Shown here: positions 55,131 through 63,340 of the stretch, in pieces | Position numbering within the stretch: position 1 is the stretch's first letter | Layout: every line of letters begins with the position of its first letter | Origin: Methylocystis echinoides | Lineage (GTDB): Bacteria; Pseudomonadota; Alphaproteobacteria; Rhizobiales; Beijerinckiaceae | Assembly (NCBI RefSeq): GCF_027923385.1 | Contig: NZ_BSEC01000001.1 | Span: forward strand, 2,554,501-2,618,500 | Reading direction: 5' to 3' | DNA length: 64,000 nucleotides | The notes under the pieces: model-generated | Databases searched by the model: none | What the model was told of the DNA's origin: nothing | What the model saw: the letters and a program-made list of their open reading frames with translations, nothing else | Made by a program: the position numbers and the translations under genes

Positions 55131-55574
55131 ATGACCCAATCCAAGCCGTCCGCGCTCCCCGATGGGGAGCTGTCCGCGTCCGACCCATTGAAAACCGTCA
55201 CGCGCGCCGATCTCTCCGAGGCGGTGCATCGTCACACCGGTCTCGGCCGCGCCGAATGTGCGAAATATGTGGAAATGGTGCTCGATGAAATTTTCGAGGC
55301 CATCGTCACGCGCAACGATGTGAAACTCTCGTCTTTCGGCGCCTTCCAGATCCGCGCCAAGCGCGAGCGTGAAGGGCGCAACCCGAAGACGGGCAAGGAA
55401 GCCAAGATCACCGCGCGCCTCGTCGTCACCTTCAAACCCTCCAACGTTCTGCGCGCCCGCGTGAACAGCGATTTCAAGGTCGCCGCTCCAGCGCAAACAG
55501 GCGACGGCAAGGGCAATGGCGCGGTGAAGCGGCGCGCCGACGGCAAGACGACGGGCGTCACGCTCGGCGCCTAG
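55131..55574 (+). CDS. ihfA: Integration host factor subunit alpha, extended
   Basis: DNA-bending HU/IHF-family subunit. The core ([21 protein letters not shown] to [14 protein letters not shown], about residues 22-117) matches IhfA, with the DNA-inserting RNPKTG loop. The 147 residues exceed the usual 100-113: about 21 extra residues lead in, and a Gly/Lys/Ala tail of 25 residues ([13 protein letters not shown]) ends it. merR, a common downstream neighbour, is replaced by radA. Confidence 0.92.
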   Translation: MTQSKPSALPDGELSASDPLKTVTRADLSEAVHRHTGLGRAECAKYVEMVLDEIFEAIVTRNDVKLSSFGAFQIRAKREREGRNPKTGKEAKITARLVVTFKPSNVLRARVNSDFKVAAPAQTGDGKGNGAVKRRADGKTTGVTLGA

Positions 55575-55647
55575 CCAATCGTGCGTGGAAGGCGGGCGAC
55601 GACGACGCCCCCTTGACAAGCGGTCGCGCGCCATGCGCCAAGCGCCC

Positions 55648-57036
55648 ATGGCAAAAGCGCGCTCCTTTTTCGTCTGCCAGAACTGCGGCGCCGTCGCGCC
55701 GCGCTGGCAGGGCCGTTGCGAATCCTGCGGCGAATGGAACGCCATCGTCGAGGAAAGCGACGCCGGCCCCGTCGCCGTGCGGGCGACGCGCGGCCGTCCC
55801 TTCGAGCTGGAAGGGCTCGCCGGCTCCGACAAGGCCGCGGAGCGCATCGCCACCGGCATCGCCGAATTCGACCGTGTCACCGGCGGCGGCTTCGTGCCGG
55901 GCTCGGTGCTGCTGCTCGGCGGCGAGCCGGGCATCGGCAAATCCACGCTTCTCATCCAGGCCTGCGCGGCGCTGGCGCGGCGCGGCGCGCGGGTCATCTA
56001 CATTTCCGGCGAGGAGGCCGTGGCGCAGGTGCGCCTGCGCGCCAGCCGGCTCGATCTCGCCGATGCGCCCGTCGAACTCGCCTCGGCGACGCAGGTGGAG
56101 GATATTCTCGCCACTTGCGCGACGGGCAAGCGCGCGGCGCTGATCGTCATCGACTCGATCCAGACCATGCACAGCGAGGTCGCGCCCTCCGCGCCCGGCA
56201 CGGTCACGCAGGTGCGGGCCAGCGCGCAGGCGCTGCTGCGCTTCGCCAAGACCACCGGCTCGACCATCATTCTGGTCGGCCATGTCACCAAGGACGGGCA
56301 GGTCGCGGGCCCGCGCGTCGTCGAGCACATGGTCGACGCCGTGCTCTCCTTCGAAGGCGACGCCGCCCATCATTTCCGCATGCTGCGCGCCTCCAAGAAC
56401 CGTTTCGGCGCCACGGGCGAGATCGGCGTTTTCGAGATGACCGGGCTCGGGCTCGCGGAGGTCGCAAATCCTTCCGCCATCTTCCTCGCCGGACGCGACG
56501 CCACGGCGCCGGGCGCGGCGGTCTTCGCCGGCATGGAAGGCCAGCGCCCCCTGCTCATCGAGATACAGGCGCTGGTCGCGCCGACATCGCTGGGCACCGC
56601 GCGCCGCGCCGTCGTCGGCTTCGACCAGAACCGGCTGTCGATGATTCTCGCAGTGTTGGAGGCGCATGGCGGTCTCAAGCTTGGCATGCACGACGTCTAT
56701 CTCAACGTCGCGGGCGGACTGCGCGCCGACGAGCCGGCCGGCGACCTCGCCGCCGCGGCGGCGCTGGTGTCGTCATTGACCGGCGCCGTTCTGCCGGCGG
56801 ATCAGGCGTTCTTCGGCGAGATCGGCCTTTCGGGTGCGATCCGCCCGGTCATTCACGCCGGCATGCGGCTGCGCGAGGCGGGGAAGCTCGGCTTTCATCA
56901 GGCGGTTCTGGCGCAGGGCCAGCAGATCAACGAGGACGAGCGCCGCGCCGGGCTGATCCTGCGGCCCTGCGCCGACGTCGCCCAGCTCGTGGCGGCGATC
57001 GCCCAGACCGCCCCACGCGCGCGCGGGGGCGACTGA
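55648..57036 (+). CDS. radA: DNA repair protein RadA
   Basis: RecA-like helicase that promotes branch migration in recombination. The 462 residues show the zinc finger (Cys10, Cys13, Cys24, Cys27), Walker A GGEPGIGKST at 91-100, the RadA motif KNRFG near 251 and the C-terminal Lon-like domain (GIVEMTGLGL-type region and HDVYLNVAGGLRADEPAGDLA). ATG 55648 gives the canonical MAKARSFFVCQNCG start; ATG 55633 adds five residues and neither has a clear ribosome site. Confidence 0.96.
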   Translation: MAKARSFFVCQNCGAVAPRWQGRCESCGEWNAIVEESDAGPVAVRATRGRPFELEGLAGSDKAAERIATGIAEFDRVTGGGFVPGSVLLLGGEPGIGKSTLLIQACAALARRGARVIYISGEEAVAQVRLRASRLDLADAPVELASATQVEDILATCATGKRAALIVIDSIQTMHSEVAPSAPGTVTQVRASAQALLRFAKTTGSTIILVGHVTKDGQVAGPRVVEHMVDAVLSFEGDAAHHFRMLRASKNRFGATGEIGVFEMTGLGLAEVANPSAIFLAGRDATAPGAAVFAGMEGQRPLLIEIQALVAPTSLGTARRAVVGFDQNRLSMILAVLEAHGGLKLGMHDVYLNVAGGLRADEPAGDLAAAAALVSSLTGAVLPADQAFFGEIGLSGAIRPVIHAGMRLREAGKLGFHQAVLAQGQQINEDERRAGLILRPCADVAQLVAAIAQTAPRARGGD

Positions 57037-57180
57037 TTTTTAACCTTTCCGCTTTCCGCAGGCGGCACAGTTGCGCTAGAAGCATGCCGTCGCAATCGCC
57101 GGGGCGACCGCCCTGCCGTATTCCACGCGCGCCCGCGTCTTTTCCGGATCTCGCGTCAGGGCGAAAAGAAGAGGACTTCG

Positions 57181-57792
57181 ATGCCGTCATACCTTGATCT
57201 GGCAGTTATCTCGATCGTGCTCGTGTCGGGCATGCTCGCGCTTCTGCGCGGTTTCACGCGCGAGGTACTCGCCATCTTCTCCTGGGTGGCGGCGGCCGCT
57301 GCGGCCTATTACCTCCACCCCATGGCGCTCCCCTATATCAAGCCATACATCTCCAAGGAGGAGATCGCGCTGGCGGCCTCGGTCGCGGCGGTGTTTTTCG
57401 TGGCGCTGGTGGTGGTGTCGCTGTTCACGGTGAAGCTGTCCGACCTCATCCTCGACTCGAAGATCGGGGCGCTGGATCGCTCGCTGGGGTTCATCTTCGG
57501 GGCGGTGCGCGGCCTGCTTCTGGCCGTCGTCGCCTTCGTCTTCTATAGCTGGCTGGTGCCGGACGCCAATCAGCCGGAGTGGGTGCGCAACGCCCGCGCC
57601 AAGCCGATCCTCGCCGCGGGCGGCGAGAAGCTGCGCGAAATGCTGCCGGACGACATCGACAGCATCATCGCCAAGATCAAGGCGAAGAAGGGCGGCCATC
57701 ACCCGGCCGAGGAGACGCCCCCGTCCGAGGCCGAGCCCGAGAAGGCGGACGCGCCGGCGCCCGAGAAGGGCGACGCCGGGGACAAGCAGTAA
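57181..57792 (+). CDS. cvpA: CvpA family membrane protein
   Basis: A 203-residue inner-membrane protein with four hydrophobic segments in the first 130 residues and family blocks YLDLAVISIVLVSGMLALLRGFTREV and LDRSLGFIFGAVRGLLLAVV. The C-terminal 60 residues are a charged Glu/Pro/Lys tail. AAGAGGA precedes the ATG. The gene is conserved next to purF; a role in envelope homeostasis is known from other bacteria. Confidence 0.93.
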   Translation: MPSYLDLAVISIVLVSGMLALLRGFTREVLAIFSWVAAAAAAYYLHPMALPYIKPYISKEEIALAASVAAVFFVALVVVSLFTVKLSDLILDSKIGALDRSLGFIFGAVRGLLLAVVAFVFYSWLVPDANQPEWVRNARAKPILAAGGEKLREMLPDDIDSIIAKIKAKKGGHHPAEETPPSEAEPEKADAPAPEKGDAGDKQ

Positions 57793-57901
57793 GCGCGCAA
57801 ATGCGGCGCGCTTGCGCGCCGGTTGCTTGCAGGCGGCCGGAGCGGCTGGCAATGTTGACGAGCTGTCGCCGCGCGACGACAGCGGCAGGGGGAGAGTTGC
57901 G

Positions 57902-59395
57902 ATGACACTGACCGACGCCACGCATCAACAGAATCCCGGCCAGACGGACACGTTCGACGAGAGCGAGGCCGATACGCTGCGCGAATATTGCGGCGTCTTC
58001 GGCGTCTTCGGTTTCGACGACGCGGCGGCGATCACCGCGCTGGGCCTGCACGCCCTGCAACATCGCGGACAGGAAGCCGCCGGCATCGTCTCCTTCGACC
58101 AGGGCCGCTTCCACGGCGAGCGCCGTCTTGGCCTCGTCGGCGATCACTTCTCCAAGGAAAGTACCATCAAGCGCCTGCCGGGCTCGGCGGCGATCGGCCA
58201 TGTGCGCTACGCCACAACCGGCGAGACCATGCTGCGCAATGTGCAGCCGCTCTTCGCCGAGCTGAACACCGGCGGCTTCGCCCTCGCCCACAACGGCAAT
58301 CTCACCAACGCCCAGGCGCTGCGCCGCGATCTCATCAAGGAAGGCGCGATCTTCCAGTCGACCTCCGATACCGAGACGATCCTCCATCTCGTGGCGCGCA
58401 GCCGCAAGACCGCCCTCGTCGATCGTTTCATCGAGGCGCTGCGTCAGATCGAGGGCGCCTATTCGCTGGTCTGCCTCACCAACAAGAAACTCATCGGCGC
58501 GCGCGATCCGCTCGGCATTCGCCCGCTCGTCATCGGTGAACTCGACGGCAAATATATTCTGGCCTCGGAAAGCTGCGCGCTCGACATCATCGGCGCTCGC
58601 TTCGTGCGCGATGTGAAGAACGGCGAAATCGTCGTCATTTCCGAGAGCGGACTGGAGAGCATCGAGCCCTTCCCGCCCCAGGCGGCGCGGCCCTGCATCT
58701 TCGAATACATCTACTTCGCCCGGCCCGATTCCGTCGTGCATGGCCGCCCGGTTTACGAAGTTCGCAAGGCCATGGGCCGCGAACTCGCGCGCGAGCAGGT
58801 CATCGCCGCGGATGTTGTCGTGCCCGTGCCCGACTCCGGCGTGCCGGCGGCGCTGGGCTATTCGCAACAGTCGGGCATTCCCTTCGAGCTCGGCATCATC
58901 CGCAACCATTATGTCGGCCGCACCTTCATCCAGCCGACGCAGTCGGTGCGCGAGGTCGGCGTGCGCATGAAGCACAGCGCCAATCGCTGCGTCGTCGAGG
59001 GAAAGCGCGTGATCCTCATCGACGACTCCATCGTGCGCGGCACGACTTCGGTGAAGATCGTGCAGATGATGCGCGACGCCGGGGCGACGGAAGTGCACTT
59101 CCTGATTTCCTCGCCGCCGATCACCCATCCCGATTATTACGGCATCGACACGCCGCAGAAGGACAAGCTGCTCGCCGCGACGCATTCGCTCGAGGAGATG
59201 CGCGCCTATATCGGCTGTGACTCGCTGGCCTTCCTGTCGGTCGACGGCATCTATCGCTCGACGGGTTATCCCGGCCGAGACAATGCGCGTCCGCAATTCA
59301 CCGACCATTGCTTCACCGGCGATTACCCGACGTCGCTCACCGATCTCGTGGAAGAGAACCGCGCGCAACTGTCTCTGCTCGCCGAAGCAAGCTGA
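57902..59395 (+). CDS. purF: Amidophosphoribosyltransferase
   Basis: Commits PRPP to purine synthesis by making phosphoribosylamine. The 497 residues comprise a short propeptide, the glutaminase domain starting at nucleophile Cys30 (EYCGVFGVFG) and the PRTase domain with VILIDDSIVRGTTSVKI near residue 365. The propeptide would be removed to expose the cysteine. GGGGGAG precedes ATG 57902. Lies in the conserved radA-cvpA-purF-SDR string. Confidence 0.97.
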   Translation: MTLTDATHQQNPGQTDTFDESEADTLREYCGVFGVFGFDDAAAITALGLHALQHRGQEAAGIVSFDQGRFHGERRLGLVGDHFSKESTIKRLPGSAAIGHVRYATTGETMLRNVQPLFAELNTGGFALAHNGNLTNAQALRRDLIKEGAIFQSTSDTETILHLVARSRKTALVDRFIEALRQIEGAYSLVCLTNKKLIGARDPLGIRPLVIGELDGKYILASESCALDIIGARFVRDVKNGEIVVISESGLESIEPFPPQAARPCIFEYIYFARPDSVVHGRPVYEVRKAMGRELAREQVIAADVVVPVPDSGVPAALGYSQQSGIPFELGIIRNHYVGRTFIQPTQSVREVGVRMKHSANRCVVEGKRVILIDDSIVRGTTSVKIVQMMRDAGATEVHFLISSPPITHPDYYGIDTPQKDKLLAATHSLEEMRAYIGCDSLAFLSVDGIYRSTGYPGRDNARPQFTDHCFTGDYPTSLTDLVEENRAQLSLLAEAS

Positions 59396-59401
59396 GGCGA
59401 G

Positions 59402-59540
59402 CCCTCATCCGACCCTCGCTGACGCGAGGGCCACCTTCTCCCGCAAGCGGGAGAAGGGATCTTGCGGCTGAATTAATGATCCCTCCCTTCTCACGTTTAC
59501 GGGAGAAGGTGGCCCCTGCGTCAGCAGGGGTCGGATGAGG
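59402..59540. repeat. Palindromic repeat, CCCTCATCCGAC...GTCGGATGAGGG family
   Basis: Outer inverted ends (CCCTCATCCGACCC and GGGTCGGATGAGGG-like), inner complementary pieces CCACCTTCTCCCG and CGGGAGAAGGTGG, and an AT-rich centre (GAATTAATGATCC). This is the most complete copy in the window and folds into a long cruciform between purF and the SDR gene. Confidence 0.88.
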
Positions 59541-59571
59541 GCGCGCCGCCAACCCAGCAACGGAATCCATC

Positions 59572-60303
59572 GTGACCTCTCCCCGCATTGCCCTCGTCAC
59601 CGGCGCCTCGCGCGGCATCGGCCGCGCTCTGGCGCTCGAACTCGCCCGCGGCGGCGCGCATGTCATCGCGCTGGCGCGCACACAAGGCGCGCTCGAGGAG
59701 CTCGACGACGCGATCCAGGCGCTCGGCTCGACCGCGACGCTGGTTCCCTGCGACATCACCGATTTCGACGCGCTCGACCGCCTTGGCGCGGCGATCTTCC
59801 AGCGCTGGGGCAAGCTCGACGTCTTCGTCGGCAACGCGGGCGTGCTGGGGCCGCTGTCGCCGCTGGCGCATGTCGACATAAAGGACTGGAACCGGCTGAT
59901 GGCGGTCAATGTCACCGCCAACTGGCGGCTGATCCGCTCGCTCGATCCGCTGCTGCGCGCCTCAGACGCCGGGCGCGTCGCCTTCGTCACGTCGAGCGCG
60001 GCCTATAAGGCGCAGCCCTATTGGGGCGCTTACGGCGCCTCCAAGGCCGCGCTGGAAACCATGGCGCGCACCTATGCGGCGGAAACACATGACAGCGGCG
60101 TCACGGTGATGATCGTCAATCCGGGCCGCATGCGCACGCGCATGCGGGCGCAGGCGATGCCGGGCGAAGATCCCATGACCCTGCCGACGCCCGAGGACTT
60201 CGCAAAAAAATGCCTTCCGCTGCTCACGCCCGAATGGACGCAGAGCGGAAGGCTTTATGACTTCCCGTCAGACCGGCTGATGGATTTCCGTCAGCCCGAC
60301 TGA
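59572..60303 (+). CDS. Short-chain dehydrogenase/reductase family protein
   Basis: A 243-residue NAD(P)-dependent oxidoreductase. The cofactor motif TGASRGIGRA (about residues 11-20), the NAG motif VGNAGVLG near 87, the catalytic Ser near 143 and YGASKAAL (about 156-163) are intact. GTG start with weak ribosome site. An SDR follows purF in many Rhizobiales, so this is the expected neighbour; substrate unknown. Confidence 0.9.
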   Translation: MTSPRIALVTGASRGIGRALALELARGGAHVIALARTQGALEELDDAIQALGSTATLVPCDITDFDALDRLGAAIFQRWGKLDVFVGNAGVLGPLSPLAHVDIKDWNRLMAVNVTANWRLIRSLDPLLRASDAGRVAFVTSSAAYKAQPYWGAYGASKAALETMARTYAAETHDSGVTVMIVNPGRMRTRMRAQAMPGEDPMTLPTPEDFAKKCLPLLTPEWTQSGRLYDFPSDRLMDFRQPD

Positions 60304-60335
60304 GGCCGCGCAGGAACCCGGTCCCGCGCCTGTCG

Positions 60336-60857
60336 TCAGTGATGGCGACGGTGCTTCCTCACGACCGGCGGGGGCGGCGGCGGCACATAGGTCAGCGTGA
60401 GACTCTCGACGCCGGCGTTCCAGCCGAGACCCGTGCCTGCCTCGATGTTGAAGGGCTGGAGCGAGAAGGTGTTGTTGGAGCCGCCGACGAGGATGGCGCC
60501 GCCGCCGCCCACGCCGATCTTGGCCGACACGCCCGGGCCCATATAGCTGCCGGCAAGCGCGCCGGGGCCGATGTGCGAGGTGGCGGCGATCACGCCCCAG
60601 GCGAGTTCGCCCTGGCCATTGATCGAGATGTTCGGGCCGACCTTGGTCAGCGTGCCGGTGTAATGGGCCGGCGCGCCGCCTTCGGCGTCGTCGCTATACG
60701 CGCAGTCGATCTGCTGGTTCTCGATCAGAATGCTCAGATTATTGCCGAGCAGACGGCATTGCAGCGTGCCGACGCGGTCGCCCGCGAGCGCGGCGACCGG
60801 GCTCAACAGCATCAGCGCGCAGGCGCCGCCGAAAAGGCGATTCAAAAGGGTGGGCAT
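60336..60857 (-). CDS. Exported DUF992 family protein
   Basis: A 173-residue protein with a signal peptide ending near residue 25 (AALA) and a DUF992-like core (VGTLQCRLLGNNLSILI, YTGTLTKVGPNISINGQGELAWGV, a Gly-rich VGVGGG-type middle). A Pro-rich and His/Arg-rich end (PPPPPPVVRKHRRHH) closes it. AGGAGGAG precedes the ATG. Function unknown; probably periplasmic. Confidence 0.85.
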   Translation of the reverse strand: MPTLLNRLFGGACALMLLSPVAALAGDRVGTLQCRLLGNNLSILIENQQIDCAYSDDAEGGAPAHYTGTLTKVGPNISINGQGELAWGVIAATSHIGPGALAGSYMGPGVSAKIGVGGGGAILVGGSNNTFSLQPFNIEAGTGLGWNAGVESLTLTYVPPPPPPVVRKHRRHH

Positions 60858-61140
60858 AGAACTCCTCCTGTGTATTCCCTCCGGGCGTTTCCACGCCCTT
60901 CATCGCGGCGCACCCCTTGCGGAACTGCAACGCATCAGCCTGAAATATAGGAAGTCAGGCGCGACCGCCACCGTGTCTAGGGCGGGCCTGCGGGACTCTC
61001 TGTGCGCCGCAGCACGCGCCACAAAGAATAAACGTTACCCGTCATACCCTTGAGAATCGACGCGACCTTCACGATCTGGGAATGTTGACGCCCGCCGAAT
61101 AAGGGCGCAGGAACGCGGCCGCAGTTCTCGGAGTCGACTC

Positions 61141-61971
61141 ATGCGCGTCAACCTCCCGGTTTTGTATGAGCCCGGCCTGTCGGCCTCCGACATGGAGGCG
61201 CTGCGCGCGGCCGTCGCGGCGCTGGAGCGGCAGAGTTTCGCGGGCCGCATCGCGCGCCTCACCGGGCGGCAGATGGGCATTCCGATTCCCGCCGAGGTTC
61301 ACCGCGTTGCGATGGACGCCGCGCAAAAAGCGCTGACGACCTCTCTGAAGGTCGCGCTCGCCAGTCTTTCCGACGCGCCCAGAGGCGACACGACGCGCTT
61401 TCACAAACGTCTGGCGGCGGTGGCCGGCGGCGTCGGCGGCGCCGTGGGGCTCGCCAGCCTGCCTTTCGAATTGCCGGTGTCGACGACCATCATGTTGCGC
61501 TCGATCGCCGACATCGCGCGCAACGAGGGCGAGAATCTGCGCGCGCCTGAAACGGGTCTCGCCTGTCTCGAAGTCTTCGCGCTTGGAGGGCATCCCGACG
61601 ACAATGTTCTCGAAGGCGGCTATCTGGCGGTGCGCGGACTTCTCGCCAAATCGGTGAGCGACGCGACGCGCTATGTCGGCGGTCGCGGCATGGCGCTCGA
61701 GTCGGCGCCGGCGCTGGTGCGGCTGATCACGCAACTCTCATCCCGCTTCGGCCTCGTCGTGTCGCAGAAGACGGCGGCGCAGGCCGTGCCGGTGCTCGGC
61801 GCATTGAGCGGCGCGGCGATCAATCTCGCCTTCACCGAACATTTCCAGACATTGGCGCGCGGCCATTTCGCGATGCGCCGACTCGAGCGGGTTTATGATC
61901 CGGTGAAGGTACGCGCGCTCTATGCGCAGGTCGCGCGCGAAGAAGGGTACTGGGAGGAAGTCTCGGTATAG
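61141..61971 (+). CDS. EcsC family protein
   Basis: A 276-residue protein with the EcsC core: helices around DMEALRAAVAALERQSFAGR, a Gly/Ala-rich stretch VAGGVGGAVGLASLPFELPVSTTIMLRSIADIA near residues 95-127 that resembles a membrane-insertion segment, and GALSGAAINLAFTEHFQTLARGHFAMRRLER near 222-250. The family is linked to ABC transporter EcsAB in Bacillus, but its function here is unknown. Confidence 0.85.
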   Translation: MRVNLPVLYEPGLSASDMEALRAAVAALERQSFAGRIARLTGRQMGIPIPAEVHRVAMDAAQKALTTSLKVALASLSDAPRGDTTRFHKRLAAVAGGVGGAVGLASLPFELPVSTTIMLRSIADIARNEGENLRAPETGLACLEVFALGGHPDDNVLEGGYLAVRGLLAKSVSDATRYVGGRGMALESAPALVRLITQLSSRFGLVVSQKTAAQAVPVLGALSGAAINLAFTEHFQTLARGHFAMRRLERVYDPVKVRALYAQVAREEGYWEEVSV

Positions 61972-61989
61972 GGAGGTAGGAAACGGATA

Positions 61990-62105
61990 AGCCCCCTCCC
62001 CAACCCTCGCCCGCTTCGCGGGAGAGGAGGCAGAACGGCGCCCTCACAACGAATGCTGCTCACGAGCATCCCCTCTCCCACGAAGCGGGGGAAGGTCAGG
62101 GAGCG
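61990..62105. repeat. GC-rich palindromic repeat pair between EcsC and AlgX-like genes
   Basis: Two elements of the CCCTC...CGGGAGAGG type (CCCGCTTCGCGGGAGAGG at about 62009 and CCCTCTCCCACGAAGCGGGGGAAGG near 62070) in the convergent gap. Same family as 2.1 and 6.96 kb. Confidence 0.75.
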
Positions 62106-62134
62106 GGGCCGGCGAGACTGACCAACGCCTCCGG

Positions 62135-63337
62135 CTACCGCGTCGCCTCTAACAAATCGCCGACCTGTCCCATTTCGCCAATCACCGACTCATTTTCTTC
62201 CAGCAGAACAACGTCGGCCCCCTCCAGCGCCTTTCTGAAATTCGCGGCGCTCACCATTCCCGGCGCAGTCTCCTGATCGAACGCCTCGCGGCTTTCCACA
62301 ATATGCCGGCCACGTCCGAAAACGCCCGGATCATGCCGCACATAATGCCAGAAATCGGCGACCGGCCGGCACGGCGTTTCGATCAGATTAATGAGAACCT
62401 CGACCGTGAAACTGCCGCCTGCGGCGAAGATCATGGGCCGTCGCTCACAGGCGCGGGCGTTGTTGCCGATGATCTCCGCCGTAGGATAATGGCGATCCTG
62501 CCAGAGCAGATTCATCAGCCGGAGTAGGTCGATGTCGGTGCCCTGCGCCTCGGCGCGCGGACGCCAGTCGAAGTCATATTCCGGCAGCGCGGACGGTCCG
62601 CCGGCGTTGAGCCGATGCGTCAGTTCGCGCGCGGCGAGCGCGGCGCCGAGGTAGTTCCAATGCGTGCCGCCGCGTGGAAACAGGCGGATCGGATAGTCGG
62701 CGGCCTTCTGCGTCATGAGCGTCGCGCCGTCCACATAGGCGACGCCATGCGCGTCGAGCGCCGCGCGCCAGGGCGCGAGCTTGTCCGATTGCAGCGCGCG
62801 CGCCGGGCACGCGACCTGAGACGGCAGCAGATCGCTGTTGCGCGCGGCCTTCGAGGGCGAGATCAGATAGACGAAACCCTTGCCCTTCGCAGCAACGGCT
62901 TCCTGAATGGCGCGCAGCCGCGTCGCCCACGCCTCGACAGCCGCAAGGTCCGGCGCCGCGCCGCGCGCGCAGAATTCGCTCACATAGGACTTCTCGAACA
63001 GCGTCCGCTCGCGTCCGACCAGAAGATCCGGCGCGCCCGAGACGCCGAAGAGCGAATACAGAAACTGGTTGCGAATGCGCACCGAGATCGGAAACACGGG
63101 CTGCATCATTCCCATGCGCGCGGAAACGATCTTCTGCGTTTCGCCCGAGAGAAACGCGTCGAGCGACCATTGCGGCGGCGCCGGCGCGGTGACGCCCCAG
63201 AGCTGCTCGGCGCTGCGGATGCGCAGCTTCGGCCAGTCGGCGCCGACCGCCGCGTTCCAGAGATTGACGAGCAGCATCACGCCGAGAAGGCCGGCGCAGC
63301 CAAGGATGGGAAGGCTCTGGAGAAGGCGCCCGCGCAT
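62135..63337 (-). CDS. AlgX/AlgJ-like SGNH-fold O-acetylation protein
   Basis: A 400-residue protein with one N-terminal hydrophobic segment (residues about 8-30) that anchors or exports it. The AlgX/AlgJ-like SGNH domain includes DLLVGRERTLFEKSY near residue 104, VYLISPSKAARNSDL near 156 and the GTHWN motif (residues 224-228, catalytic His226). Such proteins receive acetyl groups from a MBOAT partner and transfer them to exopolysaccharide. It starts 3 bases after the MBOAT gene stop. The polysaccharide is unknown. Confidence 0.85.
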   Translation of the reverse strand: MRGRLLQSLPILGCAGLLGVMLLVNLWNAAVGADWPKLRIRSAEQLWGVTAPAPPQWSLDAFLSGETQKIVSARMGMMQPVFPISVRIRNQFLYSLFGVSGAPDLLVGRERTLFEKSYVSEFCARGAAPDLAAVEAWATRLRAIQEAVAAKGKGFVYLISPSKAARNSDLLPSQVACPARALQSDKLAPWRAALDAHGVAYVDGATLMTQKAADYPIRLFPRGGTHWNYLGAALAARELTHRLNAGGPSALPEYDFDWRPRAEAQGTDIDLLRLMNLLWQDRHYPTAEIIGNNARACERRPMIFAAGGSFTVEVLINLIETPCRPVADFWHYVRHDPGVFGRGRHIVESREAFDQETAPGMVSAANFRKALEGADVVLLEENESVIGEMGQVGDLLEATR

Positions 63338-63340
63338 GAT

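Noticed and set aside
60958..61140. Possible tRNA before the EcsC gene
   Set aside because: No CCA-end acceptor pairing and no GTTCRA T-loop consensus could be found.
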